This document shows positions 23,841 to 34,400 of a stretch of 64,000 nucleotides of DNA, piece after piece. Numbering within the stretch: the stretch's first letter is position 1; each line of letters opens with the position of its first letter. A program made the translations under genes and the position numbers. The DNA is from Buteo buteo. Lineage: Eukaryota > Chordata > Aves > Accipitriformes > Accipitridae. The stretch is from assembly GCF_964188355.1 (NCBI RefSeq), contig NC_134181.1, positions 24,442,661-24,506,660 of the forward strand, given 5' to 3'. The notes below the pieces were generated by a model, which had not been told where the DNA came from, did no database searches, and was given only the letters and a program-made list of their open reading frames with translations.

Positions 23841-24464
23841 TCCTCCGCACTCACCGCCCGCCGTCGGCTCCACTCCCCGCCGCTGCTCACCGCAACCTGT
23901 TACCTTCGCCCAGGCCCCTCCCCCAGGGCCGCCCGTTGGACCGCGCCGCGCCCGGCCCCGCCCCGGGGCGGGGACAGACGCCGATCTGCCACGCCCCTGA
24001 CCACGCCCCCGCCGGCTAACGGGCCGCCTCGGGAGGGAGATCACGTGAGGCGGCCGGTGCCGCCGGCGGAACGCCGCCATCTTGGGGAGGGAGCTGCGTC
24101 CAGGGCAGCGGCGCCTTCGTGCCCCGGCACCGCCTCGCTCGCCCAGGGCACGGTGTGGCGGGGACGGTCCCAGGCCCTGCCGTCCCCCCCTGCGCGGGGC
24201 CTCTGCGGCCCCCGATCCTTAAGGGACAGCGGAGTGACCTCCGGGCCTGCAGCAGGGCGGGGGCGAGGCCCCCGGCACCGAGGGGCGATCTACAGTCCGC
24301 GCAAGAGAGTTCCGCCACACACAACATGGCGCCCGGCGCATCCCTCTCCTCCTGGCTCCGGCCACGCCCAAGATGGCGCTGTGCCGCCTCGCCTAGGCCT
24401 ACGGCGGCCGGGAGCGGCCGTTATTCCTCCGCGCCTGCGCAGCGCGGGCCGTACCGTGACTAAG
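23841..24464 (+). promoter_or_regulatory. PSMB4 CpG-rich promoter with YY1-like and NRF1-like motifs
   Basis: CpG-dense sequence without a TATA box, as expected for a housekeeping proteasome gene. YY1-like motifs: CCGCCATCTTGG at 24073-24084 and CAAGATGGCGCT at 24369-24380, with a weaker ACATGGCGCC near 24323. A nuclear respiratory factor 1-like CGCGCCTGCGCA lies at about 24430-24441, just before the ATG. The transcription start probably lies between 24.3 and 24.46 kb. Motif calls are by eye. Confidence 0.6.
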
Positions 24465-27254
24465 ATGGAGGTCGGGCGAGCGCGGGTGCCGCCGCCGTTC
24501 TGGGCCGGGGGCCCGGCCCCGGGGCAGACGTACGTTCCTGGCGGGCCTGGCCCCGTCGCCGGCGTCCTGCCCTTCACCCGGACGCTGTGAGTGCGGGGGG
24601 GCTGAGGGGAGCGGGGATGTGGTGGGATTGGGGATGGGGGACTGGGAGGGGGTGGGCCGAAGGGGGCGCTGGGGAGGTGGGAGGGAGCGGAGGGGCGGGG
24701 GAGGGTTTCTGGGATCTGGGATGAGGAGACTGGGGTGACTGGAGGAACTGGGGGGCTGGGAAGAGCAGTGCTTGGGGGGCAGGGGGGCGGCGTGGGGGGA
24801 GATGGGGTTGGGGGAGCTGGGAGAGGGCTGGGAGGGAAGAAATGGGGCTGGGAGGGGAAACAGGGGGATGGGTTGAGGAGTAAGGAGCCGGGCGAGTCCG
24901 GGGCCTCCCTGGTGCCGGGTCAGCGCTGACATTTGGGTCTTCAGGAGCCCGATGGTGACGGGCACCTCGGTGCTGGGAGTGAAGTTCGACGGGGGGGTGA
25001 TCATCGCTGCAGACATGATGGGCTCCTACGGCTCCCTCGCCCGCTTCCGCAGCATCTCCAGGCTCCTGAAGGTGAATGACACCACCATGCTGGGGGCATC
25101 CGGTGACTACGCCGACTTCCAGTACCTCAAGCAGATCATTGACCAGATGGTGTAAGTTCTGTGCCAGGCTGCTGGGCAAGCCCTGACCATGCTGTAGTTC
25201 GTGCTGTGCTGCTCTCTCTTCCCAGTTCTCAAAGGACTGAAATGTAATTAAATGCATTCCCTGAGCAGGGATAAAACTGAGCTGGAATCCCCCTTGTCCT
25301 TTCACAATCACTTCAGTACAGGTATCTTCTCCAAATTCTTTGCTGAGCACCCTGGAGAACCGGTGTCAATTATTCTTTGTGCCCTTTGGCTGATTGACCT
25401 CTTGTAAGGTTTTGTTTGAAAACAGCCTGTGGGGATTTTGCAGGGGGTGTACTCTGTCCTGCTGGGGGTGCAGCTAGAGGTAGGCTGCTGCTCTTTTAGC
25501 TGGGTGGTTTCTAGCTTTTCTTAACTGGGGGAAATTTCTACCTAAATTAGAATCGACGAGGAGCTCTTGGGAGATGGTCATAGTTACAGCCCGAAAGCCA
25601 TTCATTCCTGGCTGACAAGAGTCATGTACAACCGGAGGTCCAAGATAAATCCGCTTTGGAACACTGTTGTCATCGGAGGCTACTACAATGGCGAGAGGTG
25701 AGCAAAGATGAGCGACATGGAGTGCGTGATGGTTACTGCATGTCCTTCCCCGGGGCTGCTTCTCATAGCACGGGATTTGGAGAGGTCTCTGGCTGGGTGC
25801 AGCCGCTCAAAAGCCAAGTCCCTCCTTGACACAGCCCTGCCTGTGCAGCTGAAATGCTCACAGATCTGTCCCTTCAGCTTCCTAGGTTATGTGGACATGC
25901 TCGGTGTTGCCTACGAAGCCCCTACGCTTGCCACGGGTTACGGAGCGTACCTAGCTCAGGTAGAGTATGCTCTTGCTCAGCTGCTAAAGTGAACTCGGCA
26001 CGGGGTGAACTGAGCTGTCGAGCTATTGGATTTTTTTTTTTTTTTTCCCTAGCCATTAATGAGAGAAGTCTTGGAGAAGAAATCCAGCCTGACGAAGGAA
26101 GAGGCCCGTGACTTGATTGAGCGTTGCATGAAAATTTTGTATTACAGAGATGCTCGATCGTTCAACAGGGTGAGTGCCCCGCTCTGACGTGCCATGACTG
26201 GAGAGCTGGTGTGCCTGCTCTGTGCCTCAGGGTGATGTTCCAGTCTTCACCCCAGCTTGTCTTCTGTCCCTGATCTCGGGAATCCTTGCAGTAACTCACT
26301 GAGTTGGCAGGGGTGGGGTACATTACGAGGTCCTGTTAGCAAAGCTGTCCTCCATAGCCAGTCTCCCCTTGTGTCCTGCAGCCTCAGAAGAGCTGTTTGA
26401 GTCTGAGTGATGCTCATCTCTGGTGTTTTCTTAGATCTGATGATATTTCTCCCATCTCCACAGCTGTAGTATCCAGAGGCTGCAATCTTTTTGCTTTGAA
26501 GTGTTTCTGTCTACTACTATCAACTACCTCGACTTGCCTGCCAAGGAAAAAGTAAAATGTTACTGAATGCAAAGCCACGTTAAAACAAATGTGTTTAAAG
26601 GACAGCTGTTATTACTGACTTTTACTGATCGGAGCTTTCACAGGGCCCATCTTCAATTCAGGTATGGAATTCAGGCTTTACTGAGAACTTTCAATGTTTT
26701 CTCTCCTCAGTATGAAGTAGCTATTGCAACGGAGAAAGGCGTGGAGGTGGAGGGACCCCTGACCCTGGAAGCCAACTGGGACATAGCACACCTTGTCAGG
26801 TAATGCCTCACTTTGAGCTCTTGGTCCGTGAGTTGGCAGTCTGGCAAATCCTGAAGGCGCAAAATAAAGTGGTTAATAAAGGCCATGGGATGCGCAGCCG
26901 TTGCGGGATAACGTCCCTGCCGCGTACTTCAGTAGGAGTCTCCTTGATCCCCCGCTGCAACCGCAGTCTTCGCATTCCAGGAGGCAGTGTTGGGCTCTGC
27001 GCTCTGCCTGGCTGCTCTCCCCTTTATGGCCAGGGCCTGAAGGCATTAGTGCGAGTTCCTTCTGGAACGGGAAGGCTTTTTGTGGATATACCGTCTGCTT
27101 TGCTGCCTTTGCACCTCCTCAGAACAAGTGTCGCTGACGGGCAGCACCTGATAAAAGCGAAAGTGTTGATTTTCTTAGTGAGATGCTGACTGCATCCAGG
27201 TTGTGTAGTATCCTGACCTTTATCAAAATATCTTCTTGCAGTGGCTTTGAATGA
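24465..27254 (+). CDS. PSMB4: Proteasome subunit beta type-4 (20S ring subunit beta-7), complete
   Basis: Seven exons: 24465-24586, 24945-25151, 25551-25697, 25878-25959, 26053-26169, 26711-26799 and 27242-27254, totalling 777 nt (258 residues plus stop; human 264). All introns are GT-AG and phases match. The protein reads FWAGGPAPGQ in the propeptide, then PMVTGTSVLGVKFDGGVIIA, GASGDYADFQYLKQ, YVDMLGVAYEAP, GYGAYLAQ, YYRDARS and ANWDIAHLV, closely following human PSMB4. This is a structural, non-catalytic beta subunit that helps join the two half-proteasomes. By the human cleavage pattern (R before T), mature protein would start at Thr40 in TLSPMVTG; human has TQNPMVTG. The propeptide between residues 21 and 38 is proline/glycine-rich and differs from human. 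The final exon encodes only the last residues, GFE. The gene converges on POGZ. Confidence 0.97.
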
Positions 27255-27385
27255 TCTCTGAAGAGCTGCTACAGGCTGTGGTGTCCACATTATCACCCTT
27301 TATATATGCTGTAAATCGGTTACTCCTTTTGAAGCTCTGATCTGACTTGTTTTGGAAATGAAATAAACCTGTTAAGACAAGCCTG
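27255..27385 (+). terminator. PSMB4: PSMB4 3' UTR and polyadenylation signal
   Basis: An AATAAA at 27362-27367 lies 108 bp after the stop codon. This gives a very short 3' UTR, as in mammalian PSMB4. Cleavage probably occurs around 27380-27390. Confidence 0.8.
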
Positions 27386-28149
27386 TGTGTTTGTGCTACA
27401 GTTGGGCTTGAGTTTGTGGGATGCTCCAGAAGCACTGACTTCAGGAAGTCTCCTGGTTTCAGACAGTGAAGGTCACCAACAGCTGCAAGTCCTTATTTTT
27501 GCTAGAGAAGGGCAGCAAGAAGAAAAATGGCTTTTGTTGTTTTCTTGGCTGGGGTGCTGGTAGGTACTGTCCTCCTCCCGTATCTGACCTGGCAGTCCCT
27601 TTATCAGGTGGGGATCAAGAGTGGGTGTGTGTGAGCAGGGTCAAGGTGCTCCCTAACTACCTCTCATTAGCGCCCATGGTCTCCTCTCTGCTGGAGGTGA
27701 CCATGACAAGGATTGCTTTCACCACGTCTCCACTCTAGTAAAGGTTTGTGAGTTGCAGGTTTGTGTTGCTATACAAGACAGCCGAAAAGCAGTAGCTGGA
27801 ATGTTTTACCTGTAGGACACCAGGATTAGCACTAGTCTTGGCCAGTACCTGTTTGCTAAATCTTAAGTTAAATATGCAAGTTACTTTAAGATTTGCCCTA
27901 ACAAAAGAACACCTGGAGTTACGCCTTTGCTGACCGACAGCAGGATATCCTGGGATACATGGGGCTCCAAAAATCAAAGACAATGGCCCTGCAGGTCCCT
28001 GCAAGCAGCCAGAGGAGCTGCCCCTCCATCCAGTCCCACAGGCTACAGGCGGATAGTAACAAAATGGTGTTACATGTACTTCAGATAGGGCTGAACTGAG
28101 TATTTCTTAGCCTTATATGAAATAAATTCATAAATAATATTGAGTGGTA
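27386..28149. other. Gap between convergent PSMB4 and POGZ
   Basis: No exon, RNA gene or named repeat is recognised. The two genes end tail to tail here, as they do in human. The true POGZ 3' end may reach into this gap. Confidence 0.5.
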
Positions 28150-29864
28150 TTTATTACTACCCGAGATAAACAACAGTAAAAATATTTATTCAGGAGAGTA
28201 TTTTATTAATGATTTTTTCAGACTTTTATTTAAAAAAAAAAAAAAAGAAAATCTCACTGGGGAGAGTAGGTTGTTCCATTGAACCTACTGTATAGTTAAA
28301 GGGCAGAAGTGTAAATTGGACAGAAGTCTGCCTCAAGTGTTAATGACATGTAAACACATTTAATTACTATCCCATCTCTGGGTTTCTTCAGGACATGCTA
28401 AACGACTCTGTGTCCCCTCGCACACAGAGAGGGAACTCAGCCTGCAACCCAGGCACAGCTGAGACATGGCACGCGGCAGGCTCACTCTCGCATGGTGCAG
28501 AGGAATTCATGATGCACTTTATATTAAGCATTACGATATCACAAGAGTTAAATAGTTCTTCATAATAAAAACACATGTTTATAAATCCATTTCCCTGGTT
28601 TTATTAAATGTTCCACTTATGTACATTTTAAAGATGAACCATTTACAGGTCTGCACATGCTGCCTCCTGCTTTCCTTAGGTAATAGGGAAGGTTCACAAA
28701 ACCTCTATGGAAACAGAAAGGTGCAGGTGCTTCTGAATTCTGTATGTCAAAATGCTTTCCGTTTATACCATAATACATACAATTAAAAAACCCTCAAACA
28801 TGCAAATTGTAGAAAAATTTAAGCTGGCAGTGAAAAATAAAAACAAACGTCTTCTTTTTGTGCACGTCACAGTTTGTTTCATTAAGTCAGATTTCTAATT
28901 CTAAGGAACGTAGTGTCTGATGCCACTGGTTAAAGCAGGTTTATCAACTACTAGTAGTTAAAAGGTCAACGTTTTAATGGTCCGTACAGTTTTAACTCCC
29001 ACCTACTGTACAGGAAGATCAGGACAGACTGGACTTTCCTCTTCCACCGTGTACCCTCTGTCAGTAATTCTTTGGAGCAAGGTGGGTGCCAGGTGGTTTC
29101 CTGGATGGAGGAGAGGAACCACTGCACCATGTCAGAAAGTCAATGGGAAAGCGAGAGGTTTGGGTCAGCACTGCCCCTGACTCCCTGACTGCGGATCTCC
29201 GTTCAACCCCAGTTCAAAGTGTCGTGGCTCCCAAGAAGCGTTGCTGGCACTGAACAGGCAAAATGCTTTCGCTTGTGTATTTACCCCACGTCCAAATTCA
29301 CAAGCAAAACAATTACTCTTCTTTAGAAAACAAAACAAAAAAACCCCAAACCAAACCCAAATCTTAATGGCCAATTATAGAAGGTTCACACATTAGAGCA
29401 ATAACTCATCTAAATTTTCCACAGAAACCTAAATCTCTGGGTCAAGTGTTTAAAAAAAAAAAACAAAAAAACCAAAACAAAACCAAAAAAACTGTGTTAA
29501 GACAACCAAAAAGATTTATATACTGGTTCATTAGCTACATATTTTTTTCCTTTCTTTAGAAATGGTCACATTGACAATGTATAATTCAAAACATTTCTGC
29601 ACAATAAAAACAGAAAACTATGATACAGTGAGGTAAAGAAAACGCAAAAATATTCACCCACAATATATTTTCAGAAAATACCAACACAGTGATTTTTCTT
29701 TTAAAAAAGCACAAAACTTATAAATGAACAGCATAAATGGCTATTTATCTGAGTGATCGCCTACGAATTTCCTAAACCCACAAATCCACAGGGAAGTGTA
29801 ATGGTCTCATCCAACATTTATTTAAAAAATAACCCTTTCTGGATCACGATTCGCAGATCAGTGC
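28150..29864 (-). other. POGZ: POGZ 3' UTR with several candidate polyadenylation signals
   Basis: This AT-rich sequence follows the POGZ stop codon. Minus-strand AATAAA hexamers (plus TTTATT) occur at 28600-28605 and, further on, at 28225-28230, 28202-28207, 28185-28190 and 28150-28155. The UTR is thus about 1.26 kb (proximal) or 1.6-1.7 kb (distal). Which signal is used cannot be read from sequence. Homopurine A/C-rich tracts at about 29448-29491 lie inside it. Confidence 0.6.
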
Positions 29865-31437
29865 TCAGATTTCCATCAGATCCAAATCGGCATCTTCAAA
29901 GCCATAAAATGATTCAGTCTCACTCTCCCCTTCGAAGAGCTGATGGAGGATCTCTGGGTCTGCAGACTCCTCGGCCTGGGTCCGATCCTGGACCTCAGCC
30001 GCTGCCTCCTCCTGCTGCTCCTCGTTCAGCTTCAGCTGCTCCTCCAGGGAGGCAATCAGCTCCTCCTGCATGTCAGCGTTGCGTGTGGGCGAGTTGGCCG
30101 TGCCGTCCGGACCAGGCAGCACGCTGGCCACCAGGAAGGACTGCTGCACAAGTTCAGGAGAGTCACTAATGACCTCCAGGACCTCTGCCAGCCAGCATAA
30201 CACCAGCTGGAGAAGAATGTCCGAGTCGCACGTGGAGTCCGCCATTTCCTTGGCTTGCTCTTTCCACTTTTTATGCAAGAAATTTTTCACAGTCCTTTTT
30301 ATACAAACATCTAGAGGTTGGATTTTGGAGCTGCAGCCAGCAGGGACAACAGCCGGCAGAGTGCTGGATGCACTCAGCAAGGAAAGTACTTCTTCCGATA
30401 GGTGTGTTCGGTGACAATCCAGCACGAGCATGCCCTTGCTGTTCTGGCACTCCGTGTGCTTCTGCCACACTCTGGATGACCACAACTCCATGACTTCATC
30501 ATCGCTGTATCCGTTCTCCTTCGCTTCCAATATGATAGATTCTGGCACATTGGCGGGCTGCTGTACGTGACCCCTGTAGAAGACCAGTGTTGGGAGAACG
30601 CTTCCGTCGGCAAGGATTGTGAGGACAACATCACACCAGGGCTCCCCAGTTCCCACCGTCTGCAAAGCATTCTCCTTCCGGTCATCGCTGCTCAGCACCT
30701 CCACATCAAGGAAGAGAGAGATTTCATCGATGGCTGCAATCATGGAGAGAGGCAGGTCTTGAGTGTGGATTTGCCGCTGCACAAACTCAATGAAGCAACT
30801 GGCGTTGTCCTCTACATCTTTGGGGAGAGGGTGAGCCACTGCCCTTCGAGTATGTGTGCTGAGGTTGTGCCGTAGCATGAACCTCACCGCCCACTCGTAG
30901 GAGATCTTGAAGCCACCTTCAAGGGATCGGCCAATCTTGGTGGCTTTCTGGAAGAGAGTCTCCTCGTTCACAGGCAGCTGCTGCTCTCTCTGTGTGAGGA
31001 CCCATTCTGCTAGTTTCTCTTCAGCCTCTAAACTGAGGTACTTGCCCTCTGACAACGATGCCAAGTTCTCTTCTTGGAAAGCTTGAAACCTTCGTAGCCA
31101 GCGCTTGATCCGCCTCTGAGGATTTCGGAAGTGCTCTGCAGCCTGTTCAGTGTTGCAGCACAAAGCAAACAGTACAACTCGCAGCTTTTTTACTGACAAC
31201 TGCTCCTTTTTGCTTGCAGGCTCAGGCTCCTTTGTTGGCTGCTCATCTTCTTGAGCATCAATATTTAAGCACTCCTCTTCCTGGCAGACCAGAGGTCTGT
31301 TGTAGGCTGTTGGTGCCAGTTCAGGCTCCAGGTCATCTTTTGCAGGTAACATAGACTTTGTTTTCACAGTAGCAGCTTTACTTGGGGAATAGGCAGGACA
31401 TGTGTTCTTCATGCTTTTGTCCTGGGGCTGAATGTGC
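29865..31437 (-). other. POGZ: Terminal POGZ exon: CENP-B-like HTH, DDE domain and LEDGF-binding tail
   Basis: One long exon of 524 codons including stop encodes the whole transposase-derived part. In order: an acidic/proline linker, the HTH segment beginning KKEQLSVKKLRVVLFALCCN, the tryptophan-rich RIKRWLRRF, the DDE core, then a charged Gln/Glu coiled segment and the C-terminal IBD-binding motif. A single intron-poor exon fits descent from a pogo-like DNA transposon. Two acceptors are in frame: CAAG at 31438 (gives SRHIQPQ, like human SRHGQ) and CTTAG at 31471 (adds 11 residues); I prefer the first. Confidence 0.9.
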
Positions 31438-34400
31438 CTTGAAGGGAGAGAACACAGGACCTTCTTAACGCTAAGAAAATAAAGCTGTTGAGGGAAAACA
31501 AACAAACGGAAAAAAAACCCAACCCCAACCCCACAAACTGAAACAGATGATGGCAGGTAAGAGTTTAGAAACAGTTTACCTGGAATGTGATATCCAACTA
31601 GGCCCTGTTAAGAAAAACAAAACAACAAAAAACATTTGTAGCTTAGCCAACAAACACTAAGTCCGTGCAAGCAAACAAGTCCTCTTACAGAAAGGAGGAT
31701 CAGTGTTCCTCTTGTCTCTTACTCCAAAGCATCCCAACCTGCTGCAGGAACAGCCAATACTCATCCAACCGTTCAAACCCCAGCCTCCTCCCACACCCAA
31801 GTACTACCACATCCAAGCCAACAAGTGGAAGCTGCTCAACTGCGTAGAGCCACACTCATTAGCAATCGTTAAAGACAAATGGCAAAACTCCACGTCCATT
31901 TGAAATAACATGAGGAGTTTGGTTAGGAAAGCTCAGCTTTGGCCAGATCCCTGCAGGCAATGCCCGTAAGTTTTGCAAGTTGCAGTTATTTGCCGCCAGT
32001 GGCTGGAATGCTGCTCTGAGGCTTTATTCAAAACCCAGCATCAGCAGCTGCTTAAGGCCTCCCAGTGTCATGGAGGTACAATGATGTCTCAGAGGAACAG
32101 AGGAACTCGCTGAAGCCCTCGGCATTGTCTCTCCCTGGGAAGATCTCATGAGAACAGCAGCGATACAGCTGAGCTCCAGGCAGAGACGGCCTCACTTAAA
32201 GCTTAACTCTCCAATCTCCATAACAATGAAGACTCATTCAGGCAGTTACAGAACGTCCCCAACATACATTTTATCACTTTATCAGAACTCAGGACTCAGT
32301 AAGTGCTCAGCCCAATGCTAAACAAAGATGTATTTGACCTGGAGTCTATAAACTTGTCCTGGTTTCAGCTGCGATAGAGTTAATTGTCTTCCAAGTAGCT
32401 GGTACAGTGCTATGTTTTTGAATTTGGTATGAGAAGAATGTTGATAACACTGATGTTTTCAGTTGTTGCTAAGTAATGTTTAGTCTAAAGTCAAGGATTT
32501 TTCAGCTTCTCCTGCCCAGCCAGCAAGAAAGCTGGAGGGGCACAAGAAGTTGGCACAGGACACAGCCAGGGCAGCTGACCCAAACTGGCCAACAGGGTAT
32601 TCCATACCATGTGACATCACATCTAGTATAGGAACTGGGGGGAGTGGGGGTAGTGGGATCGCCACTCAGGGACTAACTGGGTGTCAGTGGCAGGTGGTGA
32701 GCAGTTGCATTGTGCATCACTTGCATATTCCAATCCTTTTATTATTACTATTGTCATTTTATTAGTGTTACTATTATCATTATTAGTTTCTTTTTTTCCA
32801 TTCTATTAAATTGTTCTTATCTCAACCCACGAGTTTTACTTTTTTTTTTCCCCGATTCCCTCCCCCATCCCACTGGGTGGGGGGGGAAGTGAGTGAGCAG
32901 TTGCATGGTGGTTAGCTGCTGGCTGGGGTTAAACCGTGACAGAAATGCACTAATTTTTTGTAACTTTTCTGCTCCTTTTCAAACTCTTACCTCGGAAAAT
33001 AATGTTACTAAACTCATGTGACGGATTGAAGACCAGATGTTCAGCCATTGCATCACCCTCAGATGTTACAAAGAGACAAGAGGAACAGGACAGCTTTACA
33101 CCACTGGAAGGAAGGGGGGTGCGGGAAGAGAGAAGTGAGCTTAGCATCAGTATCAGATATGAAAATATGTACATCCCCTCACTAACAGTTAGGAAAAAAA
33201 CATCACCCTCCAGTGCATTCAGGCAGTGTCCCCACCCTGAAACATTAACTCCCACTGGAAGGCAGTGGGAGTCTCACCATATTGCCCTTAATTCAACATA
33301 TTTTGAAGGCACATTAGATTCCCAGGTGATTAAAATAAGATAACAAGTTTTCCATTACCAGGCAGTATAGTTTTTAAACAAAGCCAAGTATTTTGGACTC
33401 TTCCGAGGAACATGGTTGCTGTAAGACAAAAGAATTTATTAAATGTCAGAATTATTCCGGGTACTTAAACAGCTATAAAACCATGCAAAATACAGCACAT
33501 TTACAAAGACAGATGCAATCCTGGTTTTAATAATATTTTGTCTGCCACTCATGTGTTCAAGGAAACAAAAACTCTGTGTCTAAGTAAAAAAAAACCCGTA
33601 CAGTAACATTTAAAAATGCCTGGATTTTGGAGTAAGTGTTCTGCCATCCTGTTCTGTGGTCTATCCACTGTCCTGTATAAAACACAGGCTTGTAGAAGCA
33701 CGGAATTTTTTTTTTCCTTTTAAAAATTTTTAAATTACTAAATCTGAGAATTTTGTAAGAAATCCTAGAAGCACTGAAAAAATGAGTTTTCTGCAGCAGC
33801 ATGCAGTACACGTCATTAGCTACAATACTGATGGTTTGGAACAAATCTTAGCTCTTGCACTCAGTTTTCTCATCTCATTCGAAAGCTACCACCCATGTCT
33901 GTGCTGATACAGAATACATGTCCAATGTCTTAGAAACCATTGCAGTGAACTGGAATTTTCCTTTCTTACAGTGCAGACAGACAGACATAGAGGTGCTACT
34001 GCATTCAGGCAGGAGGAATTTCTACTACAGTGTTCAAAGAATCATACATACTTGATCATGTGGTTGGCGTAAGCTCTGGAGCAGCAAGTGCTGTAGCGAC
34101 ATAGCGAACAGTGCACGTAGGTGGGAAAGTGGTTTGGGAAGTCAGGGATTTCGAAGCTGCACTCCAGACAAGTCTGCCTCCCCAGGACACTCCTGAAGAT
34201 AAGAGGGACATTTTCATTAGTGTCTGAACAGGTATCTTTGGAGTTATAACAATCATCAGGACAGAGAAGAATTTAATGACATGTAAACTTTCAGAAGTCT
34301 CCAGTCAAGCTAGTCTCATCTTGCACCCTAGCTTCCTAGGGTGCCTCGGTGCCAGGCTAAACACTTCCCACTTGCTGTAGTCAGGAATATACAATTGAAA

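Noticed and set aside
29865..31505. A free pogo/Tigger transposon rather than POGZ
   Set aside because: The exon splices in frame to the zinc-finger exons, lacks terminal inverted repeats and matches human POGZ throughout.
32550..32892. Short open frames inside the LTR
   Set aside because: LTRs do not code; these are chance frames in TTATTA-rich sequence.
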